Shown here: positions 18,930 through 30,096 of the stretch, piece after piece
How the letters are laid out: each line of letters opens with the position of its first letter
Numbering within the stretch: the stretch's first letter is position 1
NCBI RefSeq assembly: GCF_004361065.1
Contig: NZ_SELT01000017.1
Span: 17,384-81,383, forward strand
Origin: Cognatilysobacter terrigena
GTDB taxonomy: Bacteria > Pseudomonadota > Gammaproteobacteria > Xanthomonadales > Xanthomonadaceae
Direction: 5' to 3'
DNA length: 64,000 nt
Position numbers and translations under genes: made by a program
The notes under the pieces: model-generated
Told to the model about the DNA's origin: nothing
Database searches by the model: none
The model's input: the letters and a program-made list of their open reading frames with translations, nothing else

Positions 18930-19004
18930 GCGCAAGCGACCGAGCGGAGGCGGGCCACTATAGCCGCGGCTCGTGCAACGTCATGTCGCCTTCTTCACGA
19001 CGCC

Positions 19005-19038
19005 CAAAACGACACGGGCGGCCGAAGCCGCCCGTGTC
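19005..19038 (-). terminator. Intrinsic terminator of sppA
   Basis: Read on the minus strand: a 12-bp perfect stem, GACACGGGCGGC / GCCGCCCGTGTC (19038-19027 and 19022-19011), closed by a TTCG tetraloop and followed by GTTTTGG. It lies 15 bp past the sppA stop. Confidence 0.88.
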
Positions 19039-19053
19039 GCAATGCATCGCGAG

Positions 19054-20946
19054 TCAGAGCCCGCAGAAGCAGTAGGCGACCGCCTTGACCGGCGCGCCGC
19101 GACGATCGCTCGCCGAGGCCTCGAGGAACTGCAGGTCGCGTGCGGCCTGTGGCGCGGTCTTGACCAGCAGCGCGCGCGCCATGTCGGACTCGCGCAGCAT
19201 GCCCATGCCGATACGGCTTTGTGCGAGGCCGGTGAAGAACTTCTCGAACGGCGTCGGCGTCTTCTCGATGTAGCGCACGTCGTACTCGCCGCGCTTGCCG
19301 AGCTTGGCGCGCGCCGCTGCGTCGTCGAGCGCGTCCTGCAGGCCGCCCATCGCGTCGACGATGCCGCGCTCCTTGCCCTGCGCACCGCTCCACACGCGGC
19401 CCTGCGCGATCGCGTCGATCTGCTCGACGGTGCGGCCGCGCGCCTTCGCGACGCGACCGGTGAAGTCTCGGTAGCCCTTCTCGATCACGGTCTGGATCAC
19501 CGTGCCGACCTGCGGGTCGAGCGGACGCGTGAGGTCGAACGCACCGGCGTACGGCGACGTGCCGACGCCATCGGTGTGCACGCCGATCTTCTCCAGCGCG
19601 CGAGAGAACGTCGGGATCACGCCGAAGATGCCGATCGAACCGGTGATCGTCGACGGATCGGCGTAGATGCGATCGGCGTTCATCGAGATCCAGTAGCCGC
19701 CCGATGCGGCGACGTCGCCCATCGACACCACCACCGGCTTGCCGTCCTTCTTCAGGCGCTCGACTTCGCGACGGATCTGCTCCGAGGCGAACACTTCGCC
19801 GCCCGGCGAGTTCACACGCAGCACGACCGCGGCGACGTTGTCGTCGTCGTGCGCCTGGCGCAGCAGTTCGCTGGCCGAATCGCCGCCGACTTTGCCCGGA
19901 GGCGCGTCGCCGCCGGTGATCTCGCCTTCGGCCACGACGACCGCGACGTGCTTCTCCGGCACCACGCTTTCGAGGCCCTTGTCGAGATGCGCGATGTAGT
20001 CGTCGAGGTCGATGCGGCGGAAGCCACCCGTCGCGTCATCGTCGGCCACGCCGCGCTCGCGCATGAGGTCCCAGACCTGCTGGCGCGTCTTCAGGCCGTC
20101 GACGAGATGCTGGTTGAGCGCGAGCTGCGCGAGGTCGCCCTGCGTCGCCACGACGCCCTGCGGCAGCGTGTTGACGTCGTTGTTGAGCGTGGCGACGTCG
20201 AGCTTGCGCGCCTTGGCGATGTCGCCGAGGTAGCGCTGCCACACGTCGTTCATCCAGAACAGGTCGGCTTCTTTCGACGCCGGCGACGCGGCGTCGAGCA
20301 CGTACGGCTCGGCGGCCGACTTGTACGTGCCGACCTTGAACAGGTGCACGTCGACGCCGAGCTTGTCCTGCAGGCCTTCGCGGAAATACTGGCGATAGCG
20401 CGCGAGGCCTTCGAGCGTCACCTGGCCCATCGGATCCAGGTACACCTCGTTCGCCTGCGCGGCGAGCAGGTACTGCTTCTGGTCCATCTGTTCGGAGAAC
20501 GCCACCACCTGCTTGCCGCTCGCACGCAGGCGCGCGATCGCCGCGGCGACTTCGCGCAGCGAGGCCATGCCGCCGCCCTGCAGGTCGTCGACGTGCAGCA
20601 GCACGCGCTCGACGTTCTTGTCGCGCTGTGCGCCATCGAGCGCGCGCAGCACGTCGCGTAGCTGCAGCTCCTCGTTGCGGCCGCCCATGCTCTTGTTGAA
20701 CGCGCGGCTCAGCGGATCGCTGGTGTACTGCTCGACCAGCGTCGCCTGCGGCGCGATGACCAACGTCGTGCGCGGCTGCAGCATCGGACGCGCATTGCCG
20801 CCGATGACGGCGCCGATGAACAGCAGCGCGAACAGGATCAGGAGGCCGAAGAAGACGATGTTGACGATCAGCCGGCGCGTGAAATTCATCACGTCCCACA
20901 GGCCGACGAAAACGCTCGCGATGGGGCCGCGACGGGTCGAAGTCAT
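19054..20946 (-). CDS. sppA: Signal peptide peptidase SppA, long (67K) type
   Basis: Membrane-anchored serine protease that degrades cleaved signal peptides in the periplasm. 630 aa, the double-domain form. One N-terminal membrane helix (about 27-48, LIVNIVFFGLLILFALLFIGA). The general base is Lys209 in VGTYKSAAEP, the same position as in E. coli. The nucleophile is Ser415 in GDVAASGGYWISM, preceded by VNSPGGEVFASE. Both halves of the S49 fold are present. The C-terminus ends in AYCFCGL, which I do not recognise as conserved. It is followed by a strong terminator and appears monocistronic. Confidence 0.95.
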   Translation of the reverse strand: MTSTRRGPIASVFVGLWDVMNFTRRLIVNIVFFGLLILFALLFIGAVIGGNARPMLQPRTTLVIAPQATLVEQYTSDPLSRAFNKSMGGRNEELQLRDVLRALDGAQRDKNVERVLLHVDDLQGGGMASLREVAAAIARLRASGKQVVAFSEQMDQKQYLLAAQANEVYLDPMGQVTLEGLARYRQYFREGLQDKLGVDVHLFKVGTYKSAAEPYVLDAASPASKEADLFWMNDVWQRYLGDIAKARKLDVATLNNDVNTLPQGVVATQGDLAQLALNQHLVDGLKTRQQVWDLMRERGVADDDATGGFRRIDLDDYIAHLDKGLESVVPEKHVAVVVAEGEITGGDAPPGKVGGDSASELLRQAHDDDNVAAVVLRVNSPGGEVFASEQIRREVERLKKDGKPVVVSMGDVAASGGYWISMNADRIYADPSTITGSIGIFGVIPTFSRALEKIGVHTDGVGTSPYAGAFDLTRPLDPQVGTVIQTVIEKGYRDFTGRVAKARGRTVEQIDAIAQGRVWSGAQGKERGIVDAMGGLQDALDDAAARAKLGKRGEYDVRYIEKTPTPFEKFFTGLAQSRIGMGMLRESDMARALLVKTAPQAARDLQFLEASASDRRGAPVKAVAYCFCGL

Positions 20947-21014
20947 CAGGGGGTGTCTCGGAAAAATGCAGCTACAGGTTACCGATCCGGCGGTGACCGG
21001 TCATGCGCCGAAGG

Positions 21015-22400
21015 TCACCGGGCCGTTTCGCCCGGCGCCAGGCGGGCCACGCGCTCCGGCCGGCTGGACCGGGCGAAGCGGCCGCAGAGCAGCACGGCGG
21101 CCACGGTGAGCCCGGCGATCAGCCCCAGCCACATGCCGCGCGGCCCCCACGGCGCATTGCCGAGCAGGCCGAGGCCGAGGGTCGCGCCCAGCGGCATGCC
21201 GACGCCCCAGTAGGCGAACGCCGCGAGCCCCATCGGCACGCGCGTGTCCTTGAGCCCGCGCAGCGCGCCGGCCGACAGCACCTGCACGCCGTCGGGGAAC
21301 TGGAACGCCGCCGCGTAGAGCAGCAGCGACGCCGCGAGCGCCGCGACCTGCGCGTCGTGCGTGTACAGCCGCACCAGCGCGTGGTTGCCGGCGAGCAGTA
21401 CGATCGCCGACATCAGCTGCGTCAGCAGCACGATCACGTAGCCGGCGAGTGCGGCGCGCCGCAGCCCGGCGGGATCGCGGCGCCCCAGCGCATGGCCGAC
21501 GCGCACCGTCGTCGCCTCGGCCACCGCCAGCGGCACCATGAAGCAGAGGCTCGCGACGTTGATCGCGATCTGGTGCGCCGCGGCCGGCACGGGACCGAGC
21601 CGGCCGATCAGCAGCGCCGTCGCGATGAACAGCCCGCCCTCCATCAACACGGTCACGCCGATCGGCAGGCCCGTGGCGAGCAGGCCGCGGATCGTCGTCC
21701 AGCGTGGGCGGTCGAACTGCCCGAAGACGCGGATGTCGCGCATGCGCGGCGCTTTCGCGTGCACGACCGCGAAGGCCAGCGCCTGCATCCACATCATCAC
21801 CGACGAGGCGATGCCGAGCCCGCCGGCGCCGAGCTCCGGCAGGCCGAACGCACCGAAGGTCAGCACGTAGCCGAGCGGCACCAGCACGAGCAGGCCGCCG
21901 CCGCCGAGCAGCATCGTCGGCAACGTCCAGTGCAGCCCTTCAGCGAGATAGCGCATCGCCAGGTAGCAGGTCAGCGCGGGCACGCCCCAGCGGATGCCGT
22001 GCAGGAAGGCGGTGGCGCCCGGAATGATGTCGGGCGCGATGCCGAACGGCGCGAGTGCGAGCGGGACGAACGTCAGGAACAGGAACATCAGCAGGCCGAG
22101 CGCGAACGCGAGCCATAGCGCCTGACGGAACAGCGGGCCGATCTCGCCGCGACGGCCCGCGCCATCGAGATGCGACACCGACGGCGGCATCGACATCAAC
22201 GTGCCCATCGGCACCATCATTGGCAGCCAGAACAGGCCGGTGCCGACCGCGACCGACGCCAGCGTGAGCGTGCCGTGCCGCCCGGCGATCGTGCTGTCGA
22301 CGAAACCGATCAGGCCGGTCGAGACGTGGCCGGCCACCAGCGGCGCGGCGAGCGTCGCGGTGCGGCGGATCTCGTGCGGGAAACGGGCGGACGCGGACAC
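21015..22400 (-). CDS. MATE family efflux transporter
   Basis: About 461 aa polytopic protein with around 12 membrane helices. It starts EIRRTATLAAPLVAGHVSTGLIGFVDSTIAGRHG, the typical MatE N-terminus (NorM-like), and carries the second repeat signature GLPIGVTVLMEGGLFIATALLIGRLG...AAHQIAINVASL. It exchanges Na+ or H+ for cationic drugs or metabolites by family analogy. Start: GTG 22400 (VSASARFPHEIRR) is chosen so that the protein begins just before helix 1; an ATG about 60 nt upstream is possible. It is divergent from the DUF3667 gene. Confidence 0.92.
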   Translation of the reverse strand: MSASARFPHEIRRTATLAAPLVAGHVSTGLIGFVDSTIAGRHGTLTLASVAVGTGLFWLPMMVPMGTLMSMPPSVSHLDGAGRRGEIGPLFRQALWLAFALGLLMFLFLTFVPLALAPFGIAPDIIPGATAFLHGIRWGVPALTCYLAMRYLAEGLHWTLPTMLLGGGGLLVLVPLGYVLTFGAFGLPELGAGGLGIASSVMMWMQALAFAVVHAKAPRMRDIRVFGQFDRPRWTTIRGLLATGLPIGVTVLMEGGLFIATALLIGRLGPVPAAAHQIAINVASLCFMVPLAVAEATTVRVGHALGRRDPAGLRRAALAGYVIVLLTQLMSAIVLLAGNHALVRLYTHDAQVAALAASLLLYAAAFQFPDGVQVLSAGALRGLKDTRVPMGLAAFAYWGVGMPLGATLGLGLLGNAPWGPRGMWLGLIAGLTVAAVLLCGRFARSSRPERVARLAPGETAR

Positions 22401-22524
22401 GGCGATCCCGGAGGCGGCGGGCCATCGTAGGCCGCGGGCGCATCCACCGCCACCGCGATGCATCGCGAGGTCGCGCAAAAGGCGCGCGCATGCTGCAATG
22501 CGTGTCCACCGCGAGGGGACCGCG

Positions 22525-23823
22525 ATGACCGATGCCATAACCGCCTGCGAGAACTGCGGCACTGTGCTGCAGGGCCATTACTGCCATGCCTGCGGGCAGA
22601 ACTCGCACAACCCGCTGAGCAGCTTCTCGCACGCCGTCGAGGAAGTGTTCGAATCGTTCTGGCATCTGGACGGCCGCGCGTTCCGCACGATGCGCGACCT
22701 GCTGGTGCCGGGCCGCGTCGCGTGCAACTACCTGCGCGGCCAGCGCGTGCGCTACATCCCGCCGCTGCGCATCTTCCTCGTGCTCATCGTCATCACGTTT
22801 TTCGTCGGCCGCCTGATCGTGGGCGACGGCGACGACGGTACGTCGACCGACAAGACGAACGTGCACTTCGTCGAAACCGGCAAGGGCAATTCCCCGTTCG
22901 CGTCGGCGAAGACCGAAGCCGAGGTGCAGAAGAAGCTCGACGCGACACTGGTCGGCATCCAGCAGGCGCGCGTGCAGGCCAAGGACGTGCCGTTCATGGC
23001 GACGGCCATGGACAAGGCCGAGAAGGACGCGCGCGAGAAGGCGACCGCACGTGTCTCCGAGTTGCGTCGTCAGGCCGGGAAGCCCGCCACATCGGTGCCC
23101 GCGTCGACCGCCACACCGAGCGCGCCTGCCGCGATCACCACGACGACGAATCCGGCGACACCCGGCAGCGTCGTCCGACCCGCAACATCGAAGCCGAGCG
23201 CATCGCACAAGGACGGCGACGATCAGGACGGCGACGACACGCGCCGCGCAATGGACGAGATGGTCCGTCACATCAACGGCGCGACGTTGCGCGATCCGAA
23301 GGTGCCTTGGGACGCGCGCACGAATCCGGTCGACGTGCCGTGGCTGCCCGACTTCGGCGATCGCTGGTTCAACCACCGCGTCGGCAACTTCGCCGACAAC
23401 GTGGATCGCATGCAGAAGAACGGCAACCTGATCTTCGATTTGATGTTCGCGGCGATCCCGTCGGCGCTGTTCCTCATGCTTCCGGTGTTCGCGCTGATGC
23501 TGAAGGTGCTTTACCTCGGCAGCGGGCGCACGTATCTCGAGCACCTCGTCGTCGCGCTTTACAGCCACGCCTTCCTGCTGCTCACGCTGTTCGCGAGCTT
23601 CGTGCTCGCGCTGTCACCGCTGCACGTCGCGATCACCGCGCCGCTGACCGTGTTGCTGTGGCTGTGGGCGGCGGTCTACCTGCTGCTGATGCAGCATCGC
23701 GTGTACGGCCAGCACTGGGGCATCACGCTCGGCAAGTACGTGATCGTCGCCTTCCTCTACCAATTCCTGATCATTCTCGCGGCGATGTACGTCGGCCTCG
23801 CGGGACTCACCAGTGGGCACTGA
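22525..23823 (+). CDS. DUF3667 family membrane protein
   Basis: 432 aa. It begins with a zinc-ribbon-like motif, CENCGTVLQGHYCHACGQ (cysteines 8, 11, 20 and 23), and the conserved SFSHAVEEVFESFWHLDGRAFRTMRDLLVPG...GQRVRYIPPLRIFL that define DUF3667. A first membrane helix follows, then a roughly 190-residue Ala/Thr/Asp-rich, partly coiled segment, and four or so C-terminal helices (LMFAAIPSALFLMLPVFALML and later). Role unknown. ATG 22525 has GAGGGGA upstream; the open frame further upstream is antisense to the MATE gene. Confidence 0.85.
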   Translation: MTDAITACENCGTVLQGHYCHACGQNSHNPLSSFSHAVEEVFESFWHLDGRAFRTMRDLLVPGRVACNYLRGQRVRYIPPLRIFLVLIVITFFVGRLIVGDGDDGTSTDKTNVHFVETGKGNSPFASAKTEAEVQKKLDATLVGIQQARVQAKDVPFMATAMDKAEKDAREKATARVSELRRQAGKPATSVPASTATPSAPAAITTTTNPATPGSVVRPATSKPSASHKDGDDQDGDDTRRAMDEMVRHINGATLRDPKVPWDARTNPVDVPWLPDFGDRWFNHRVGNFADNVDRMQKNGNLIFDLMFAAIPSALFLMLPVFALMLKVLYLGSGRTYLEHLVVALYSHAFLLLTLFASFVLALSPLHVAITAPLTVLLWLWAAVYLLLMQHRVYGQHWGITLGKYVIVAFLYQFLIILAAMYVGLAGLTSGH

Positions 23824-23824
23824 T

Positions 23825-24136
23825 ATGCTGACCTACGAAGTCACCGCCGACGTCGACGCGACACTGCGCACGCAGTACCTCGACTGGCTGCAGCGACACG
23901 TTGCCGAGATCCTCGCGCTGCCGGGTTTCACCGGTGCGGATGTCGACGAGGTGCTCGATCCGGAAGAGCCCGATCGCATGCGCGTCTGCATGCGCTATCG
24001 GCTGGTCGACGCCGAAGCGCTCGACGCCTACCTGCGCGCGCATGCACCGCGGCTGCGCGCGGAAGGCGTCGCGCTGTTCGGCGACCGCGTACGCACGCAA
24101 CGCCGGGTCATGCGACCGCTCGTCGCGTTCGCGTAA
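23825..24136 (+). CDS. DUF4286 family protein
   Basis: 103 aa cytoplasmic protein, MLTYEVTADVDATLRTQYLDWLQRHVAEILALPGFTGADVDEV and so on, matching the small ferredoxin-like DUF4286 family (opening YEV, WLxxHv, lpGF). No catalytic residue is known. It begins right after the DUF3667 stop and is probably co-transcribed with it; it converges on the DUF3106 gene with 4 bp between the ends. Confidence 0.8.
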   Translation: MLTYEVTADVDATLRTQYLDWLQRHVAEILALPGFTGADVDEVLDPEEPDRMRVCMRYRLVDAEALDAYLRAHAPRLRAEGVALFGDRVRTQRRVMRPLVAFA

Positions 24137-24140
24137 CGCG

Positions 24141-24776
24141 TCAGCGCTCCAGGCGCAGCATCAGCCACGCCGCGCGATTCGCGTCGGACGTCGACATCAA
24201 GTCACGACGCAAGGCCTCGCGCGATTGCGGCGGCGTGCGTTGCACGAGGACAGCGAGGCGATCGCGATCTTCCGCCGTCATGGCGCGCAGCGTGCGCAAC
24301 AGATCGACGCGTTCGTCCGGTGGCACCTGCGCGAGCAGCGGCTGCAGGCGCGGATAGTCGGCACCGAGCACGGGGCCGAGGCGCCAACCGTGGCGTTCGC
24401 TGAGATCGAGCGTGTCGAATTCGGTGCGCAGCGCCTGCCGCGTCGTCACGTCCATCGCGGCGTATTGCGCGGCGGCCGCACGAACGCGCGCCTGTTCGTC
24501 CTGCGGCAGCTCGCGCCACGCCTGCCAGTCGGCGCGGCGTTCGCCGCGCTCGCTCGGCGGCAGGCGATCCCATGCGTCGGCGCGGGCGGTGAACGCGGCA
24601 CGCTGCGCGGCGCTCCACGTCGACCAGATGCGCGCGTGCGTCTGCAGCGCGGCGCGTTGCAGCGGTTGCAGCAGCGCGGCGACGTCCTGCAGGTCGTCGG
24701 GCAGCGCCTGTGCGCCGGCCCAGCCGCCCGCGAGCAATGCGCCGACGAGTAGCGCGGCGCGGTGTCTACGGCGCAT
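24141..24776 (-). CDS. Exported DUF3106-like protein
   Basis: 211 aa. A basic N-terminus and hydrophobic stretch (HRAALLVGALLAGGWAGAQA) make a signal peptide. The rest is a helical, Trp/Arg/Gln-rich body with the repeated theme W..W....R..F..RA..W..LPP.ER, as in DUF3106. Presumed periplasmic, function unknown. ATG 24776 overlaps the end of the upstream sigma-like gene by 11 bp, implying translational coupling. Confidence 0.8.
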   Translation of the reverse strand: MRRRHRAALLVGALLAGGWAGAQALPDDLQDVAALLQPLQRAALQTHARIWSTWSAAQRAAFTARADAWDRLPPSERGERRADWQAWRELPQDEQARVRAAAAQYAAMDVTTRQALRTEFDTLDLSERHGWRLGPVLGADYPRLQPLLAQVPPDERVDLLRTLRAMTAEDRDRLAVLVQRTPPQSREALRRDLMSTSDANRAAWLMLRLER

Positions 24777-25671
24777 CCGTGGCCTCGCTGGTTTCGGGGA
24801 TGTCGGGTGTTCCGGGCGTCGCATCGACGGACGACGCGGTAGGCGCCGGCCGCGCCGGATGGCCGACCATCCAGCTGAGGAACGCGGCGTCGTGCGCGAG
24901 TCGCGCGCCGTCGGGGTCCGCGAGGAGTTCGAAATCGGGATGCGCGATCAGGCCGGACTCGCGGGTGTAGCGGCTCGCAGGTTCGCCCGCGCGGGGCAGC
25001 GCCGTGATGCGCACGACGTCGCCCGCGCCACCGAACCAGCGCGTGCCGGCGAGCGCCAGCACCACGGCGGCGAGCGCGGCCGCGACGAGCCAGGGGCGAC
25101 GATCGCGCGGCCGCGGGAAGAAGCGCTCGGTCGTGCCGGCCAGCGCGCCTTCGCGGATGCGCGTCAACTGCAGCGCGCGCGACGCGGGGAGGTCGCGGAT
25201 GCGCTGCTGCACGTCGCGTTGCAGGCGCGTCCACGCGGCGGCGTCCGGCCCGCCGTCGGGCAGCTTGGGCAGCGCGAGGATCACCGCCTCGCGCTGTCGC
25301 TCCGGCGACACGCCGAGCACGCCGGCCGCGCTGGGCTCGTCCAGCCCGGCCGCCACCCGCAGCAACAGCGCGGCGCGTACGGCAGGCGACGACGGCGGCA
25401 GGCCGACGTCCGCACCCTGGCGCGACGTGCGCAGCGCCGGCTGCGCGAGCAGCGTCGTCCAGAACAAGCGCGGCCAGTCGGCCATGGGCGCGTCGACCGC
25501 GGCTTCGCGGAAGACTGCCATCGCACGGGTCAGCGCGGCATCGCCGACCGGCGCCGAGCCGGTGTGCAGCTCGGCGAACACCGCCGCGCGACGATCGACG
25601 CCACGGAGAAAGGCGGCCAGCGCGGCGGGCTGGGCGAGCGCCGGAGCGGGCGCCGGAGCGGGGGACGACAT
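24766..25671 (-). CDS. Sigma region 4-like HTH protein with membrane anchor
   Basis: 301 aa. Residues about 105-135 (VRAALLLRVAAGLDEPSAAGVLGVSPERQREAVILA) look like sigma-70 region 4.2, where the helix-turn-helix recognises the -35 box; a convincing region 2 is lacking. A single membrane helix (WLVAAALAAVVLALAG, about residue 195) leads into an outward-facing Pro-rich tail. The pattern is that of a degenerate ECF sigma-like membrane protein. It is coupled to the DUF3106 gene. Start ATG 25671; the frame is open further upstream but without resemblance to any protein. Whether it acts as a sigma factor is doubtful. Confidence 0.7.
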   Translation of the reverse strand: MSSPAPAPAPALAQPAALAAFLRGVDRRAAVFAELHTGSAPVGDAALTRAMAVFREAAVDAPMADWPRLFWTTLLAQPALRTSRQGADVGLPPSSPAVRAALLLRVAAGLDEPSAAGVLGVSPERQREAVILALPKLPDGGPDAAAWTRLQRDVQQRIRDLPASRALQLTRIREGALAGTTERFFPRPRDRRPWLVAAALAAVVLALAGTRWFGGAGDVVRITALPRAGEPASRYTRESGLIAHPDFELLADPDGARLAHDAAFLSWMVGHPARPAPTASSVDATPGTPDIPETSEATDAP

Positions 25672-26114
25672 GCGCCGGATGATAGCCGTCGCGTTCGTCG
25701 GCACGTCCGCAAGTCGCGTGAAGACGGCCTTGACACGGACCCGTTCCGCGGTTCCGCCCTTGTGTGACGCGGTTCCACGGCCAAAAGCGTTGTGCACAGC
25801 CGTCACAAGGCGGTCATTCGCAGTCTGAGCGACGCCTCCAAGGCAGCATGACAGCCGTGTTTCACGCGCAACCCATTGATCTCGCTCGGAATATCCGCGG
25901 TGGCGATTTTTTCGCCAACCCACGGCCGCTCCACGTCTTTACGGGCTTGCGCAGTTCGCCCGCGGGTCCATTCACAGACTTATCCACATGCGATGTGGAT
26001 AAGGGCCGATCCCCAATCAGGACGGGCACTTACGTTCGATTCATGATCCGGACGCGAGCAATGCGGCCCAAGCTCGTCCCGCGCCAGCCGGCCGCTCGCC
26101 CCTAGACTTCGCCG
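25672..26114. other. 443 bp intergenic region between the sigma-like gene and priA
   Basis: No credible gene. It carries the paired DnaA boxes described separately and an unusually AT-rich short stretch for this genome around 25880-25920 (GGCGATTTTTTCGCC). Divergent promoters for the two flanking genes must lie here; TTGACA on the plus strand near 25730 has no convincing -10. Confidence 0.6.
25979..26003. promoter_or_regulatory. Two inverted consensus DnaA boxes
   Basis: CTTATCCACAT (25979-25989), GCG, ATGTGGATAAG (25993-26003): an 11-bp perfect inverted repeat. Each arm contains a 9-mer identical to the strongest E. coli DnaA box, TTATCCACA (25980-25988 on plus, 25994-26002 on minus). It lies 112 bp before priA. 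Confidence 0.65.
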
Positions 26115-28328
<2,214 letters not shown>

Positions 28329-28397
28329 CGCGACGTCGCGTCGATGGCATGCCCACGCGACGGCATGCACAATCCGCGCTCGTCTCCGGAGTTGCCC

Positions 28398-29348
28398 ATG
28401 CCGTCCCTGCTCGACCAGCTGCGCGAAATGTCCGCCGTCGTCGCCGACACCGGCGACATCGACGCCATCGGCCGCTTCCGTCCGCTCGACGCGACCACCA
28501 ATCCGTCGCTACTGCTGAAAGCCGCCGCGCTGCCGGCCTACGCCCCGCTGCTCGACGCCGCGCTTGCTGCGGCGACGGGTGCCGATCACGATGCACGCGT
28601 CGCCGATGCGTCCGATCGTCTCGCCGTCGCGATCGGTGGCGAAATCCTCAAGATCATTCCGGGCCGCGTGTCGACCGAAGTCGACGCACGCCTGAGCTTC
28701 GACACCGAGGCAACGGTCGCGAAGGCGCATCGCCTCGTCGAGCTGTACGACGCCGCCGGCATCGGCCGCGATCGCCTGCTGATCAAGATCGCCTCGACGT
28801 GGGAAGGCATCCGCGCCGCCGAACGCCTCGAACGCGACGGCATCCATTGCAATCTCACGCTGCTGTTCTCGTTCGCCCAGGCCGTCGCCTGCGCGGAAGC
28901 CGGCGTATTCCTCATCTCGCCGTTCGTGGGCCGCATCTACGACTGGTACATCGCCAACGGCGCGGCCAAGCCCGCCACGCCGCAGGACGATCCCGGCGTG
29001 CAGTCCGTCACCCGCATCTGGCAGTGGTACAAGCGCCACGGCTACGACACCGTCGTGATGGGCGCGAGCTTCCGCAACATCGGCCAGATCACCGCCCTCG
29101 CGGGCTGCGATCGCCTCACGATCTCGCCGGAACTCCTCGCCGAACTGCAGGCCAGCGATGCAACGCTCGAACGCGCGCTGGTGGATGACGGCGCACGCGA
29201 ACCGGCCCCGGTGCGCATCGACGAAGCGCAGTTCCGCTGGCAGCACAACGAGGATGCAATGGCGACGGAAAAGCTCGCCGACGGCATCCGCAAGTTCGCG
29301 CAGGATCAGGTGAAGCTGGAGCAATTGCTCCATTCGCGAGTACGCTAG
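28398..29348 (+). CDS. tal: Transaldolase
   Basis: Pentose phosphate enzyme moving a dihydroxyacetone unit between sedoheptulose-7-P and glyceraldehyde-3-P. 316 aa, TalB type. It starts [20 protein letters not shown] and carries LDATTNPSL, the Schiff-base Lys130 in [12 protein letters not shown], and [19 protein letters not shown]. The C-terminal [11 protein letters not shown] is also present. ATG 28398 is chosen over the in-frame 28344, whose extra residues have no family match. It follows priA by 69 bp. Confidence 0.96.
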   Translation: MPSLLDQLREMSAVVADTGDIDAIGRFRPLDATTNPSLLLKAAALPAYAPLLDAALAAATGADHDARVADASDRLAVAIGGEILKIIPGRVSTEVDARLSFDTEATVAKAHRLVELYDAAGIGRDRLLIKIASTWEGIRAAERLERDGIHCNLTLLFSFAQAVACAEAGVFLISPFVGRIYDWYIANGAAKPATPQDDPGVQSVTRIWQWYKRHGYDTVVMGASFRNIGQITALAGCDRLTISPELLAELQASDATLERALVDDGAREPAPVRIDEAQFRWQHNEDAMATEKLADGIRKFAQDQVKLEQLLHSRVR

Positions 29349-29444
29349 CCGAAGCAGTGCCTACCGGTGTCAGCGGGCACTGCACTGGCATAGGTGTTCG
29401 AATGCGCCTGCCGTCACCCCGTAATGGACTTCACAGGAACCGTC

Positions 29445-30068
29445 ATGGATCGATTCTTCCGGCCGCTGAGTGTGGCCTGCCTCGCTGTAGTGCTGAGCGC
29501 CTGCAGCCAAACGTCCACCTCCCAGACTGATGCAACGCCGCAGGTGTCTTCAGCGCAGCCGGCGCATGGCTCGGACCCGGTTTCCGGCACGCCCCGCGCC
29601 AACGGCGCCGAGGGTAAGCCGGCCGACGCGCTGGCTTGCGCAGAGGGCGAGGAGCTTCTGTTCGGTTGCACGATCGCCTCCTCCGGTAAGTCCGTGACTC
29701 TTTGCTCGACAGCGAGAACCGCAGCCGCGACGCGCTACCGGTTCGGAACGTCGTCCCGTGTTGAACTCGAACAGGTCGGCAGCACGGCCGGTACACCGAC
29801 GTTCTCTCGCACGCCCCTGATGTTCGCCGGTGATACCGGTGGTTACGCTTACTCGTTCCAGCACGAAGGAACGACGTATGCGCTGTATTCGGTATCGGGG
29901 CGAGACGACATCGCACGCGCCGGTATCGCGGTCATCAATGCGGAAGGCAAAAAGGTGGCCGACCTGAAATGCGAGCCGGACAGCCTTCGGGAAACGGAAT
30001 CGCTCGACATGCTGAGGGCAACGCAGCAATGGCCGAGCGACCCGAAGGTCGACAGGGCATCTCTCTAA
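29445..30068 (+). CDS. Lipoprotein, probable immunity protein for the adjacent effector
   Basis: 207 aa. Signal peptide FFRPLSVACLAVVLSAC ends in a lipobox (VLSAC); a Ser/Thr/Ala-rich linker follows, then a compact domain with several cysteines (LACAEGEELLFGCTIASSGKSVTLC and DLKCEPDSL). AGGA lies 8 nt before ATG 29445. It is 28 bp upstream of and collinear with the GH19-XVIPCD gene. In known Xanthomonadales T4SS effector pairs the immunity gene is a neighbouring periplasmic lipoprotein that neutralises the toxin, so the position and export signal fit. The base composition looks less GC-rich than its neighbours. Confidence 0.7.
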   Translation: MDRFFRPLSVACLAVVLSACSQTSTSQTDATPQVSSAQPAHGSDPVSGTPRANGAEGKPADALACAEGEELLFGCTIASSGKSVTLCSTARTAAATRYRFGTSSRVELEQVGSTAGTPTFSRTPLMFAGDTGGYAYSFQHEGTTYALYSVSGRDDIARAGIAVINAEGKKVADLKCEPDSLRETESLDMLRATQQWPSDPKVDRASL

Positions 30069-30096
30069 AAATTCCAACGCATCGAAAGGACTCGAT

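Noticed and set aside
25979..26003. DnaA boxes as part of the chromosomal origin oriC.
   Set aside because: Only two boxes, no AT-rich unwinding element of the usual size, and no dnaA, dnaN or rpmH nearby.
29354..29383. Hairpin GCAGTGCC/GGCACTGC after tal as a terminator.
   Set aside because: 14 nt loop and no T-run; too weak to call.
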